Below, piece after piece: positions 1-9,307 of a stretch of DNA of 64,000 bases. Under the pieces are notes generated by a model. The model saw nothing but the letters and a program-made list of their open reading frames with translations. It was not told the DNA's origin and made no database searches. The stretch spans positions 1,054,001 through 1,118,000 of the forward strand of contig JBAIAA010000751.1 in NCBI GenBank assembly GCA_037893245.1, read 5' to 3'. Source of the stretch: Crossaster papposus. Taxonomy: Eukaryota > Echinodermata > Asteroidea > Velatida > Solasteridae. The stretch's first letter is position 1, and every line of letters begins with the position of its first letter. A program made the translations under genes and the position numbers.

Positions 1-37
1 GGCAGCATGAGTCATATCATAAACAATACCGTTTAAG
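1..37 (+). repeat. 3' tail of an upstream zinc-finger tandem unit
   Basis: Positions 1-37 match 12359-12395, the sequence just downstream of the first zinc-finger array, with one base difference noticed. The window therefore probably opens inside the end of another copy of the same tandem unit, whose finger array would lie to the left. Confidence 0.6.
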
Positions 38-1491
38 CTGAGACTAAAATACCTAAAGAGATAGGAAGCAACGATCGACTCCCATTGTCACGCATTCGAC
101 CGTATCCAACAGAGTCTGATGCGCCTGTGCATCTTTCGACGACAGCGGCGCTATTCGCGTCTTGACATCCAACATCGCGACCATAATCGAGAAATGCTAG
201 CCCCGAAAACATGCGATATTTCGACGCATTTTTCACGACAAATAGTCGGCGAAGTTATAATTTTAATTGATGTAAGTTTCAATCCGATAATTCTTTACAT
301 AAATATGTGCTTTGGGTTTATATTAAGTTACGTATAAAAGAGAAAATAAACCGATACCGCGACGATGTTTCGTCGTTTTACTTCCGTGTGGCTTTGTATA
401 CGAATTCGGAAGTCCATATTTTCGGCGATGTTGCCCTTAAAAATGACCCATTTGTGCTTCAATTCACGCAATACTGGTGATATATAATTTGTTTGTAGAA
501 GCTGTTTCATAAAATTTGAACTTTGGACCGTGTCATGTAGTTTTTTTTTGTACGTTTTTAAAACATTACCAGATTTTCAGGGATTCATCACAAAAAGTCC
601 AGAAATCAGGAAAAAATACGATTCTGTTCATTTATGATCTATATTTCACATTTTAAGTAAAAACTGTGACTAGTTTGCATCAATTAAAGTTGCAATAATC
701 ATTAAAATATCAAAAACTAACATGATAGATACATTTTAAATATGTTCCTGTGTGCACTCAATGCATTGAAAATAGAATATTATATTCCATATTCCTATAA
801 TTTAGGTCAACAAATTGTGTATTTTTGGGCAAAAATGGTTTCCAACCTGTTTCCAATGTGTATTTAAAAGGGTCGTGATGTTATACAAATACCTGGTTAT
901 CATACTACCTGTACATGTATTGCCTAGGTCTTATTATTACCTTATTTAAAATGGATTGAATGTATTTTATGTATATTGTTTGTTACACAATGGACATTGG
1001 TAGTGTTTGCGTGATTTTTCTTTCGGTTTTGGGTCAAGATTTTCTTTGCCGTTATTTTCTGGTTCAACTTCAAGAATCTCATCGTTTTCGCTGCTTAGCC
1101 ACTCGTTTTCTGATCCGAGAATCTCCGCTTGTTCGGTGTCAGTCCAGTTGCCTTCTCTTAGAACATTATTTAAATCTATTTATGCCCAATTTACAAAGTC
1201 ATTTAGATCTGCTAGTGCCATGTCGCTTTTTAATACGAAGAGTTTTTTAATCACGTTGTTTACAAATAGCTGTCAAATTTCTGAATAGTCTGGGTCAGTA
1301 ATAGGTCGCCATAAAGTACTCTGAACATGCGCACAAACGCTCAACTCCTAATTTGGGCCAACGAAACAGAAGCGACTTGCTCGCCATCGAGTGGATCGCG
1401 TAATTAGCATAACAATACCGCATAGGACGCTGTGCACAGACAGAGCCGTCTGAAGTGCTTCTTCCTATCTCTTTAGGTATTTTAGTCTCAG
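38..1491. mobile_element. hAT-like non-autonomous DNA transposon, 31-bp TIRs, 8-bp TSD
   Basis: The ends are perfect 31-bp inverted repeats (38-68 and 1461-1491) that start CTGAGACTAAAAT. They are flanked by an exact 8-bp direct repeat CGTTTAAG at 30-37 and 1492-1499. The tandem sister copy at 12388-12395 has a single CGTTTAAG with no insertion, so this is a real filled/empty site pair. An 8-bp target duplication is known for hAT, P and some Merlin elements; hAT is the commonest. The 1,454-bp interior has no intact transposase, only a short decayed coding relic, so the copy is non-autonomous or dead. The superfamily is inferred from TSD length only. Confidence 0.8.
967..1221 (-). pseudogene. 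Decayed coding relic inside the 8-bp-TSD transposon
   Basis: Read on the minus strand from an ATG at 1221, this gives an acidic protein-like stretch. It has one in-frame TAA at about codon 14, and is otherwise open to a stop at 967-969. It ends in HYQCPLCNKQY, half of a zinc finger with a CxxC pair. The composition (many E, D and N) looks like coding sequence, but no family is recognised. It may be the eroded N-terminus of the element's own transposase or a captured host exon. Confidence 0.3.
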
Positions 1492-1499
1492 CGTTTAAG

Positions 1500-2172
1500 A
1501 GTAAGTTTTGCTCACTGTGAGTCGAGGTTGTAAGTTTTTTGATAAGCTTCTTTGATCTTGTTGGCGAATAATTTTGTTTTGAATTTCTTACCTCTTTTGA
1601 AGACGAACTGCCTTTGTTTTAATATTAGGATACATAAGGGTCGTCATGTTTTTATTAGTGAACAACACATTTTTATATAAATTAGTTTTATTAACGTTAA
1701 ACGCTCGTCTCGATTATCGATTACTTTACCGCAACTATATCTTTGAGTATGAACGTAAATATTACCGTATACATGTACATGTATCAAGTGTTTTGGTTTT
1801 AATTTATTGTATTTGACGTAAATGGGGTCTTGGGGATTGACTACACAAAATGTATAACCGTGTACTGCAGAGTTATGGTATCTAAGAGATCGGTTTGTTT
1901 TCCGTTGAAAAACATTTAGTGAGCAAAAAAGATGACGTCGAAAAGGTTTTCATGTTGAATGTTCCTTAATAAACTTCATCGTACGAGAGCCTCTCTTCTT
2001 GCATACCCAATAGCTTGACGATTTTTTAATAACATCTTGTTTGATCGTTATTTAAAAGCATTGAAAAGTATTAACAATTCTAACCATCAAAACTCGCGAA
2101 AAAAATGTGGATATGGGATATCTCCCAGGCTCAAAAACAATTTCTCCCTGAACTTCTGAAGAATCTGTTTTA
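1500..2172. repeat. Tandem-unit flank, matches 12396-13090
   Basis: This non-coding stretch aligns almost base for base with 12396-13090, downstream of the first finger array. Shared marks include GTAAGTTTTTTGATAAGCTT and AATTTCTCCCTGAACTT. It shows that the finger locus and its 3' flank were duplicated as a unit. The match breaks at about 2173, where a LINE is inserted. No gene is seen here. Confidence 0.75.
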
Positions 2173-2740
2173 AGCCTTTATTATTATTATTATTAAACAA
2201 GACGAATCAGATAGTGGGAAGGGTGCAAGCGCTATAAGTTGCTTCTCGGCAACCCCCACACACCTGAAACATCGAAGACAAAACATGAAACAGACTGAAG
2301 AATACAAACAAACACACACACACACACAAAAGAAAACAAACTGGACAATAAAGAATAAGAGACAGGGTTTATTTGTGAAACCGATCATCCCAAAGGCAGA
2401 GCAACCTCTTGTCTCACCAGGTTAAGCGAACCCCGGGATGAGTCTCAAACCATACAAAGACAACTTTATAATTTGGGAAAGTCATCCTAAGGGGAAGATA
2501 TTTAGCAATCTCCAAGACACAGTGCCACGAGGAACAGGACCCCAGGAAGGCCGGACCATGTCCTCGGTAGATTTGCAGGTCCACAACACCCCACATGTGA
2601 CCAGTCAATCACTCACATTCCCCGAATAGAAAATATTAAATACTACTAAAAATCTTGTTGGCCATTGATTTGAATGTATATGCACACTGTCTGCTGCATA
2701 TACATCACCATCTAAAGAATTCCATAGATGAACAGCACAT
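2173..2740 (-). mobile_element. LINE family B, 3' part (interrupted by LINE A)
   Basis: The 3' end of a non-LTR retrotransposon on the minus strand. It ends in an (ATT)n tail at 2178-2195 and carries a (CA)n run near 2312-2329. The same 3' region occurs at about 57644-58224 on the plus strand. In that copy the upstream bases encode a typical reverse-transcriptase C-terminus ([12 protein letters not shown]). Here the body is split by LINE A; the missing upstream piece is at 6804-6846. The element is heavily 5' truncated. Confidence 0.75.
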
Positions 2741-2766
2741 TACATTACATTACATTACATTACATT
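2737..2766. repeat. (ATTAC)n microsatellite, LINE A tail
   Basis: About five ATTAC pentamers. On the element's strand this is TAATG repeated, the kind of short simple-repeat 3' tail made by L2/CR1-type LINEs during target-primed reverse transcription. Confidence 0.8.
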
Positions 2767-2959
2767 AATATTTATAATGCGCTTTTCCCAAAAGGCTCAA
2801 AGCGCGTACAATTATAAAATGTTACTTAGATATACTTACGATAAAATAGTTACATTAAAACTAACAATTGAAACAATGATTGCAGAATAATACAAAGGTA
2901 GGAAAATTATACAAAAAGATGCGTTTTCAAAGATTTTTTGAAGTTATTTACAGAGGTAG

Positions 2960-4913
2960 ATCAGATCTAACTGAGATCGGGAGATTGTTCCATGCACGGG
3001 AGGCACATACAGTGAAAGTTCTATCACCGGCCTGTACTCTTGTTCTAGGATATTCAAGTCGTAGGATATCATCTCCAGATCTCAGGTTATTTCTTCTTGG
3101 AACATATTTTAACAAGCAGTCTGATAAATAGACTGGAGCAAGGTTATGAAAGGATTTGTAGACATAATAAATGCTTGAACATTATTCTTTGTTGTATTGG
3201 TAACCAGTGTAGCGAATGCATCAAGGGTATGGGATCATGCTTGCGGTTGACAGCAAAAACTAAACGTGCGGCCCAGTTTTGTAACCGCTGCAGTCGTTGT
3301 ATGTGTACATTGGGTACAGAAGATAACAAACCATTACAATAATCAAGCCGTGAAAGTACCAATGAACGAACAGCGTGGTGACATGTAGATTCATCCATGA
3401 ACTTGCGGGCACGTGATATATTGCGAAGATAGTAATTGACAGTTCGTGATATATATGATATATGGGAAGACATGGACATAGCCGAGTCAAAGAATACACC
3501 TAGGTTCCTAACAGATTCAGATGGGTGAATAGAAGAGTTTCCAATAACAATGGAAATATCGGGGATAAGTTTAAGATTATGGGAGGAAGCAGCGACAAAG
3601 AATTCTGTTTTATCATCGTTTAATTTAAGCTTATTAACTGTCATCCAGGTTTTAATGTCTGAGATGCATTTTTCAAGTTTAGAGATTGCACGATTCATCT
3701 CACCAGGTACATTAGGGTTGAATGATATATATAATTGTGTATCATCAGCATATATATGATAAGAAATTTGGTGGTGCCGTGCTATATCACCAACAGGAAG
3801 GGTGTAAACAGTGTAGCCTAGTGGACCAAAGACAGAGCCCTGTGGTAAGCCATAATCAGCAATAGATGGAGCTGACAATTCACCAGCAATGTCAACCTGA
3901 CTGGTCCAACCCTTAAGATATGAATGGAACCAGTCAAGTGCAACCCCTCTTATGCCAATTCTGGATGACAAACGCGAAAGTAATATACTATGATCAATAT
4001 CAAATGCAGCTGAAAGATCTAATAATACTAGGAGGGCAACTTGATTTGAATTAAGGGAAAACATGATATCATTTTTTACTTTTATTAGGGCAGATTCAGT
4101 ACTATGTTTGGGTCTATAAGCTGACTGGTAGGGGTCCATTAGATTATGTTGATTCATATGTTCAGATAGTCGTGCACAAGCAATTTTTTCTATTATCTTA
4201 CCAACGAAACTGATATTCGAAACGGGTCTATAATTTTTAAGAATATTTCTATCAAGTGACGCCTTTTTTAGTAATGGCTTAATGATGGCACGGTGGGCTT
4301 CAGTAGGAAAGATTCCAGACGACAAAGAAGAGTTGATAATATCAGTAATAACTGGCACAATTTGAGTAAGGTTTTCCTTAAGCATCCATGTGGGCAAGGG
4401 ATCCAGGCGACATGATTTTGATGGTGAATTGCAGATAATTTTTGATATTTCAGTTTGTGTAGTTAGCCGCAAGGTCGATAGTGATTGAAAAGAAATATCT
4501 GTTGGATCAGCAAAATCGCTTAAACCCGTCTGAAGGTCAAGTTCACGACGAATAACGATAATTTTCCTTTTGAAAAATGTAGAAAATTGGTTACTAAGGA
4601 GGACATGTGATTCACAATTTGGAAGGTGATGTGTGTTATTATTAAGTAGGGTATTAATGATGCAATGCACTTGTTTGGTGTCAGCAGTTGATAGTTTGTC
4701 AAGGAAAAATGCTTTCTTGGATTCAATGGAAAGATCAGTAACAACTTTCCTTGACTCCATGTAAAGTTGGCGGTGATATGAGGAACGTGACTTCCTCCAT
4801 TTACGTTCTGCTTGTCGTCTGTTTTGACGTGCTTCATGAATACGTTCATTATACCAGGGCATTCTATGTTTTACAGTGCGATTTTTTTGTTGTAGATGGA
4901 GCACAACGATCAA
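2960..4913 (-). pseudogene. LINE A reverse transcriptase (frameshifted)
   Basis: The minus-strand reading frame 4913-3144 encodes a LINE reverse transcriptase. Visible are a linker upstream of the fingers, NYRPVSNISF, QSAYRPKHSTESA, LLDLSAAFDI, GLPQGSVFGP and the catalytic YADDTQLY. The frame ends early at 3144. The next 150-180 bases, read in another frame, still encode a typical C-terminal segment (GDRTFTVCASRAWNNLP), so a small deletion near 3150 has shifted the frame. The AAFDID segment lacks a residue or two compared with the usual AAFDTVDH. The product would copy the LINE RNA at a nicked target. This copy is not expected to work. Confidence 0.85.
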
Positions 4914-5447
4914 GTATGTTTGTGATTTCAGTATTGTACCAGCTAAAATATGTATCTACGTCGGTCTCAGCAGATCGACTGTCTCTTAAATGGTTTAGTG
5001 AAAGTACAAGTTTAGAATTATCTATTTGGCGGTAATTTCGCAATGTAGAGGTAATGCGCATTGGGGGCAGCTTTGCTTCATCTAATAGCAAGCAAATAAC
5101 ATAATGATCGGACATTAAATTTTCATGAATCGTGCAATCTCTTATGATAGAATCTTCATTCCGAGTAAAAACCAGATCTAAAACATGACCACCTATGTGT
5201 GTTGGATCATGAACATGTTGAATAAGATTTGCAGCAGTAGTGGTTGTCAGTATATGACATCAGGTTTGGTAGGCTTATCCCAGTGTACATTAAAATCACC
5301 TAATAATAATAGTTTACCAGGTAAAAGTGTGATTACATCAATAAAAAGATCAAATTCATGAAGAAAAGTAGATAATTTAAAATTATTTACAGATGATGGT
5401 GGGGGCCTATATACAATGATAAAAATCCCAGTGTACATTAAAATCAC
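4864..5447 (-). pseudogene. LINE A endonuclease middle/C-terminal part, broken
   Basis: Two frames on the minus strand carry the rest of the APE-type endonuclease. The segment 5447-5247 has IIVYRPPPSS and GDFNVHWD, the conserved core. The segment 5115-4864 begins SDHYVICLLL, the conserved SDH motif. They are out of frame with each other and with the upstream ORF because of the tandem duplication at 5277-5572 and further indels. Known role of the family: nicking target DNA to prime reverse transcription. Confidence 0.75.
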
Positions 5448-5572
5448 CTAATAATAATAGTTTACCAGGTAAAAGTGTGATTACATCAATAAAAAGATCA
5501 AATTCATGAAGAAAAGTAGATAATTTAAAATTATTTACAGATGATGGTGGGGGCCTATATACAATGATAAAA
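5277..5572. repeat. 148-bp tandem duplication inside LINE A endonuclease
   Basis: The block starting ATCCCAGTGTACATTAAAAT at 5277 is repeated at 5425, an offset of 148 bp. Both copies run through to the GGGGGCCTATATACAATGA end, and I see no differences between them. Because 148 is not a multiple of three, the duplication shifts the reading frame. The identity suggests it is recent, or an assembly artefact. Confidence 0.85.
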
Positions 5573-5639
5573 TTAATTGATGATGAGCTGTTGGTAACAC
5601 AAGTGTGTTCAAATGTGGAATTAAAACAGTCAACCTGCT

Positions 5640-6305
5640 TTAGACGCAGTTATGATGCGTTTTGAAGAGCACACCGATACCTCCACCGCGATTCGTTGAT
5701 ACACGAGGAACATTCAAGAATGTATAGCCAGGAGGTGTACACTCACCGATTACTGCATCATCATCTGAGCTGAGCCAAGTTTCAGTGAGGAACATAATGT
5801 CCACATCATGATAAGTGATGTAGTCGCAAAATTCAGTAGATTTATTACGAATTGAGTGGGCATTCCACAGACAGATTTTTGTGTTCATTTGAACCGAAGA
5901 GATAACGTTAGCAAAAGAACGAAGATTATCCAAGTTAGATCCTTTCTGTGATACTTGTAGTTGTGGGTTAGAACGGGAGTTATTGACTACAAGAGGAATA
6001 TGATTCTGTCGACGCCGGCCGGCTCTTCTTCCCCTATGTGTTTTGTAGCGATATTTTGGTTTAGACATGTAGGTGGAAACATTGAGAATTCCAAGGTGAT
6101 TTAATCTCTCCAATGTTGCATGTGACAAGACGTGTTTAGCAGGTGATGCGTTTCCTATGCGAAGAAGTTGATCATGGGTGTATGGAATTGATTTAAATTG
6201 AGATCCTGTTCCTGGATTTGTACCAGGTCCTGGATTAGGATTGATATCACCAGATATCAACAATTCAATTTGAAAGGTAGCAGTGGAATTTTCATAGTAT
6301 GGCAC
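5640..6305 (-). CDS. LINE A ORF start: 2A-like motif plus APE endonuclease N-terminus
   Basis: A 221-residue minus-strand ORF. Residues about 17-27 read LLISGDINPNPGP, close to the 2A consensus D(V/I)ExNPGP but with N in place of the E. A basic, Q/S-rich segment follows (RGRRAGRRRQNH). The APE-type endonuclease begins with LWNAHSIRNK and LTETWLSS and runs to NRGGGIGVLF. 2A-like peptides near the N-terminus are known from LINE ORFs of sea urchins and other marine animals (Odon, Roulston, Ryan and colleagues). They cause ribosome skipping or act as signal sequences. The frame is then lost in the tandem duplication. The start at 6305 is the first ATG. Confidence 0.75.
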   Translation of the reverse strand: MPYYENSTATFQIELLISGDINPNPGPGTNPGTGSQFKSIPYTHDQLLRIGNASPAKHVLSHATLERLNHLGILNVSTYMSKPKYRYKTHRGRRAGRRRQNHIPLVVNNSRSNPQLQVSQKGSNLDNLRSFANVISSVQMNTKICLWNAHSIRNKSTEFCDYITYHDVDIMFLTETWLSSDDDAVIGECTPPGYTFLNVPRVSTNRGGGIGVLFKTHHNCV

Positions 6306-6803
6306 TCAGCAACACAAATATCTTAGGTGCACTAGCTTATCTTGGTGGGCCCATGAAGACACCAGCTGTGTACACTGTACACTGTTTATCCATAATGAGT
6401 CACCATTCCCTTGTCCAGCCAAGAAGATTAGCAGTGTAAAAAATAGCACCTCCATTGTTAATAGTGCCTGGGTAGGTGCTCCAATAAGCAGGGCATGGGA
6501 GAAACAATCACAGTAGTGCCTGGGTAGATTCCTTATCAGTGGTCATTCCGCTTCAATGAGCAGGGCATGGGAGAAACAATCACAGTAGCGAAGAAATGTA
6601 TACTATCCAAAGAAAAATCGTCGGATATTTCACTCCAATGTGAAAAAGTAGAAGCAACAATCAATGTATAGATGGCACAGTTATCTTCTTGAAGTTATTA
6701 CAAATCCAGTGATATTAAATTGAATACGAAGTAACACCTCTTGACAGTCAAATTTAGAAAAAATCAAGAGAGCAGTGGTGGCAGCGTGTTAGGCGCACAA
6801 CTC
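6306..6803 (-). other. LINE A 5' leader region
   Basis: About 500 bp between the first ATG of LINE A and its junction with LINE B. It holds two imperfect direct repeats containing GAGAAACAATCACAGTAG (about 6500 and 6570). These may be iterated 5'-leader units of the kind that act as internal LINE promoters. No ORF is recognised. Confidence 0.45.
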
Positions 6804-6846
6804 AGGTAAGAAACAGCGCTGAAACTGACTCGTGCGACATCTGTGT
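6804..6846 (-). mobile_element. LINE family B, upstream remnant
   Basis: The reverse complement encodes [13 protein letters not shown], the same reverse-transcriptase C-terminal residues as the LINE B copy at 57613-57650. This is the 5' side of the truncated LINE B that LINE A entered. Its right edge meets tandem-unit sequence matching about 13200-13240. Confidence 0.65.
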
Positions 6847-6957
6847 TATTCATGGGAAGAGCAGAGGAATGAAAACAAACAAAAACAAACAAAATCCCGT
6901 CAAGGGATACCCCAGAACTCGCTTAATTTCCAAAAAGTAAAACAAACCCAGTACTAT

Positions 6958-7121
6958 AAGGTTGTTTCACGTTCCAGTTGCGCATGCTCAGTAGAGCGCC
7001 CTCTGTAGGCCTATTACATGTAGGAGAGGGGAACACCCATATAAACACGCTATCATCCGGGTAAGTTGCGTACCCCTTTTTGCGCTGAATCCAAGATGGC
7101 CGCGGAACGTGAAACAACCTT
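6958..7121. mobile_element. 164-bp MITE with 18-bp perfect TIRs
   Basis: Perfect 18-bp inverted ends AAGGTTGTTTCACGTTCC (6958-6975 and 7104-7121). The second unit at about 13320-13335 reads straight through without the insert, so it is a clean insertion. AT/TA bases flank it, but the exact target duplication is ambiguous. The interior has CCAAGATGGCCGC, close to the known YY1 site. It has no coding capacity. Confidence 0.75.
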
Positions 7122-7224
7122 ATTCACTCCTCCAGCGCAGCGTACCCCACCCCGAGATGTTTAATGGAATGGCCCTCCGACACCAATACCGGTAGAGGGC
7201 GCAGTTTTCGCGGGCATTTTACTG

Positions 7225-7265
7225 GCCCAAAGATCGTAGAGCGCCGCTGCGCGGCGCTCTATGGT
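7225..7265. repeat. GC-rich palindrome (AGAGCGCCG...CGGCGCTCT)
   Basis: A short hairpin, AAAGATCGTAGAGCGCCG then CTGCG then the inverted copy ending TCTTT. The second tandem unit lacks it. The same core recurs at 7767-7806 and 8292-8328, so it is a small dispersed palindromic element or a TIR remnant. Confidence 0.65.
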
Positions 7266-7766
7266 CTTTGCTAGCTCTGGCCTCCAAAAAATAATTGTGA
7301 ACACTCACTAGCTCATGGCATGCATAGACATTTTTTCTCCATGTCTATGGCTCATATGTGTATGTACTTTAGTACAGCGCGTATTACATTTATCCGGATA
7401 CGAAGTGGGCAGACGAGTGGTTCGCGCGGGGTATTCTGAATTTGTGCCTTGACTTCTTCAACAAGGTAAAAACGAGAGTGAAATGATTTTCTGTTGTGAT
7501 TCATATTCTCCTCCATTCCCAATCCCTAGACCGAGTTACTGGCCTCTAGTTATCGCTTTTTAAACATTTGGGCATTATCTTGCGCTACTAGAGGCCGAGC
7601 CAGAAGATATTTGAAATCCTATCAGCTCTAGAAAGTACGTGGTTCAAAATGTCGCAAAAATCCACACAAATACTTAACAAAATACCTCTTAATCGTCTAA
7701 ATAACCTTCCATGTGTCCAAGCTGAGTTAACGAACTTCTAAGGTATAAGCCACTTCGACATTCCAA

Positions 7767-8328
7767 CCAAAGATCGTAGAGCGCCGTAGGCGCTCTACGA
7801 TGACCCTAGGGGTGCACTGTCCTAATTCAAGTCCCATTGAAAACAGTGTAAAATAAACAAAGTTTAGGGCCAAGTTTCATGCAAACCAACATCACTGGGG
7901 TTTATCAAACAACAATCAGATTATTGTCTTGGCCTTTATCTTTCCATTTCTTTTCAATTTTGGGTGGGTTAGCCAATTACATTTTTTAATATTCACACCA
8001 AAAGAAACTCACCTCCCGAAAAGTGATACTTTCCCAGCCTGCACGCAGCCATTTTACAAATGGCATCCCTCCACGTTCTTGGGCAATTAGGACCCATTTT
8101 TCAACCGTAATTTTGTCAAGTCTGCCTTCAGATTGAAGCTCAGAAACCAGGGAGTTGATCCCATGCTAAATTTACACAATCCCACCATTTCTTTTACCAA
8201 ACGGACTCCTTTTTCAAAAGAAATTGTGGGGGGCACATTTCATGCTAATGAGACCGCGGAGAAATTCTCCCTTCAATTAGGACAGTGCACCCCTAGAGCG
8301 CCGCTGCGCGGCGCTCTAGGGTCTTTGA
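7767..8328. mobile_element. Nested inverted-repeat element with GAGCGCC palindromic ends
   Basis: Inside the foldback element. The left end is AAAGATCGTAGAGCGCCG... followed by CTAGGGGTGCACTGTCCTAA (7804-7832). The right end is the inverse, TTAGGACAGTGCACCCCTAG (8276-8298), followed by the same palindrome and TCTTT. The interior of about 430 bp has no recognised gene. It looks like a separate element that jumped into the foldback element. Confidence 0.55.
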
Positions 8329-8686
8329 TTCCAACTGCGCATGTGCACAACAAGATTCAACAATTTTTCTCTTGAGATAAACACGGCAGACAAATGCACA
8401 CAAGGCTATGGGGGACGTGGTAACCGAATCCGCATTTTTTACATTTTCTTGTGAAATCGAAAAAAAAAAAAATATTTGTTCGAACAAAAGTTTGGCCACA
8501 CAAAACACCTGAAAACACCAAAACGTAAAAAGAAATATGTTACTTGGTAACTTTAGAACACGACGATCTCTTTAAATTCGCTGGTACCCCGCTATGCTTT
8601 TGCACGCAATCGCTGAAATGTTTATCTCAAAGAAAAAATCGTCAAATCTCTATGTGCACACGCGCAGCGGGAATATCGAACTGGCT

Positions 8687-9078
8687 TATTCACGATCAAT
8701 TCTTGACCTGCAAATCAAGGAAATTCGACGCCAGTTTTCCAGCGCGTACTGAACTTTTGCATGGCCGCCATTTTTGTGATTGCCTGTGACGTCACTGCCA
8801 AAGTGCATGCCGACCGTACCACTATACGCGGGGGTGCTCTCCGATGTCACAGGTCGGAGTCGAGTACGCGTTGCGCGCGCGATACAATGACATGTGACAT
8901 CGCAGAGCACCCCGCGTATAGTGGTACGGTCGGCACGCACTTTGGCAGTGACGTCACAGAATACCCACAATGCTCGTTTTGCTCATCATAAAAATGGCGG
9001 CCATGCAAAAGTTCAGTACGCGCTGGAAAACTGGCGTCGAATTTCCTTGATTTGCAGGTCAAGAATTGATCGTGAATA
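8687..9078. repeat. Large imperfect palindrome (arms 8687-8850 and 8893-9078)
   Basis: The left arm begins TATTCACGATCAATTCTTGA and the right arm ends with its inverse. The arms share CGCGTACTGAACTTTTGCATG and the ATGGCGGCCAT, TGACGTCAC and CCGACCGTACCACTATACGCG blocks. The right arm has about 22 extra bases (CAGAATACCCACAATG...). The spacer is about 42 bp and very GC-rich. TGACGTCA is a CRE/ATF-type site occurring once per arm. Confidence 0.75.
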
Positions 9079-9307
9079 CCTTAGAAGTTCGTTAACTCAG
9101 CTTGGACACATATGGAAGGTTATTTAGACGATTAAGAGGTATTTTGTTAAGTATTTGTGTGGATTTTTGCGACATTTTGAACCACTTTCTAGAGCTTATA
9201 GGATTTCAAATATCTTCTGGCTCGGCCTCTAGTAGCGCAAGATAATTCCCAAATGTTAAAAAAGCGATAACTATAGTAGAGGCCAGTAACTCGGTCTACC
9301 CAATCCC

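Larger units (their letters stand above)
2741..6803 (-). mobile_element. LINE family A, L2/CR1-like non-LTR retrotransposon, near full length
   Basis: A roughly 4.06-kb element on the minus strand. In transcript order it has a leader (6803-6306), an ORF beginning at 6305 with a 2A-like motif and an APE-type endonuclease, a reverse transcriptase (4913 down to about 2965) and a short 3' region. It ends in a (TAATG)n tail, seen on the plus strand as ATTAC repeats at 2737-2766. It sits inside LINE B, with a possible TGTGC duplication at the junctions. It is dead: a 148-bp tandem duplication in the endonuclease and at least one reverse-transcriptase frameshift break the ORF. Clade placement rests on motif style (FDL/YADD reverse transcriptase, simple-sequence tail) and is tentative. 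Confidence 0.85.
6847..7526. repeat. Tandem-unit flank with small insertions
   Basis: Matches 13225-13620 of the second unit: the GGGATACCCCAGA, TTTCCAAAAAGTAAAAC, GTACCC and AATGGAATGGCCCTCCGACA marks are shared. Compared with that unit it has gained a 164-bp MITE (6958-7121), a GAGCGCC palindrome (about 7225-7265) and about 75 bp near 7317-7376. No gene is recognised. Confidence 0.7.
7527..9298. mobile_element. Foldback / Mutator-like element, ~220-bp TIRs, 9-bp TSD
   Basis: Long inverted repeats of about 220 bp end the element (7527-7745 and 9078-9298), beginning TAGACCGAGTTACTGGCC. It is flanked by the exact 9-bp direct repeat CCCAATCCC (7518-7526 and 9299-9307). Long TIRs with a 9-bp duplication are hallmarks of Mutator-like elements. 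The second unit at about 13615-13622 lacks the insert. No transposase is seen. The interior holds further nested inverted repeats at 7767-8328 and 8687-9078, so it is a non-autonomous composite. Confidence 0.8.

Noticed and set aside
2170..2388. 72-codon minus-strand ORF with CVCVCVC
   Set aside because: Reads through the (CA)n and (ATT)n repeats of the LINE B 3' region.
8686..9127. Several ORFs of 70-94 codons around 8.7-9.1 kb
   Set aside because: They mirror each other across a palindrome inside a foldback element.
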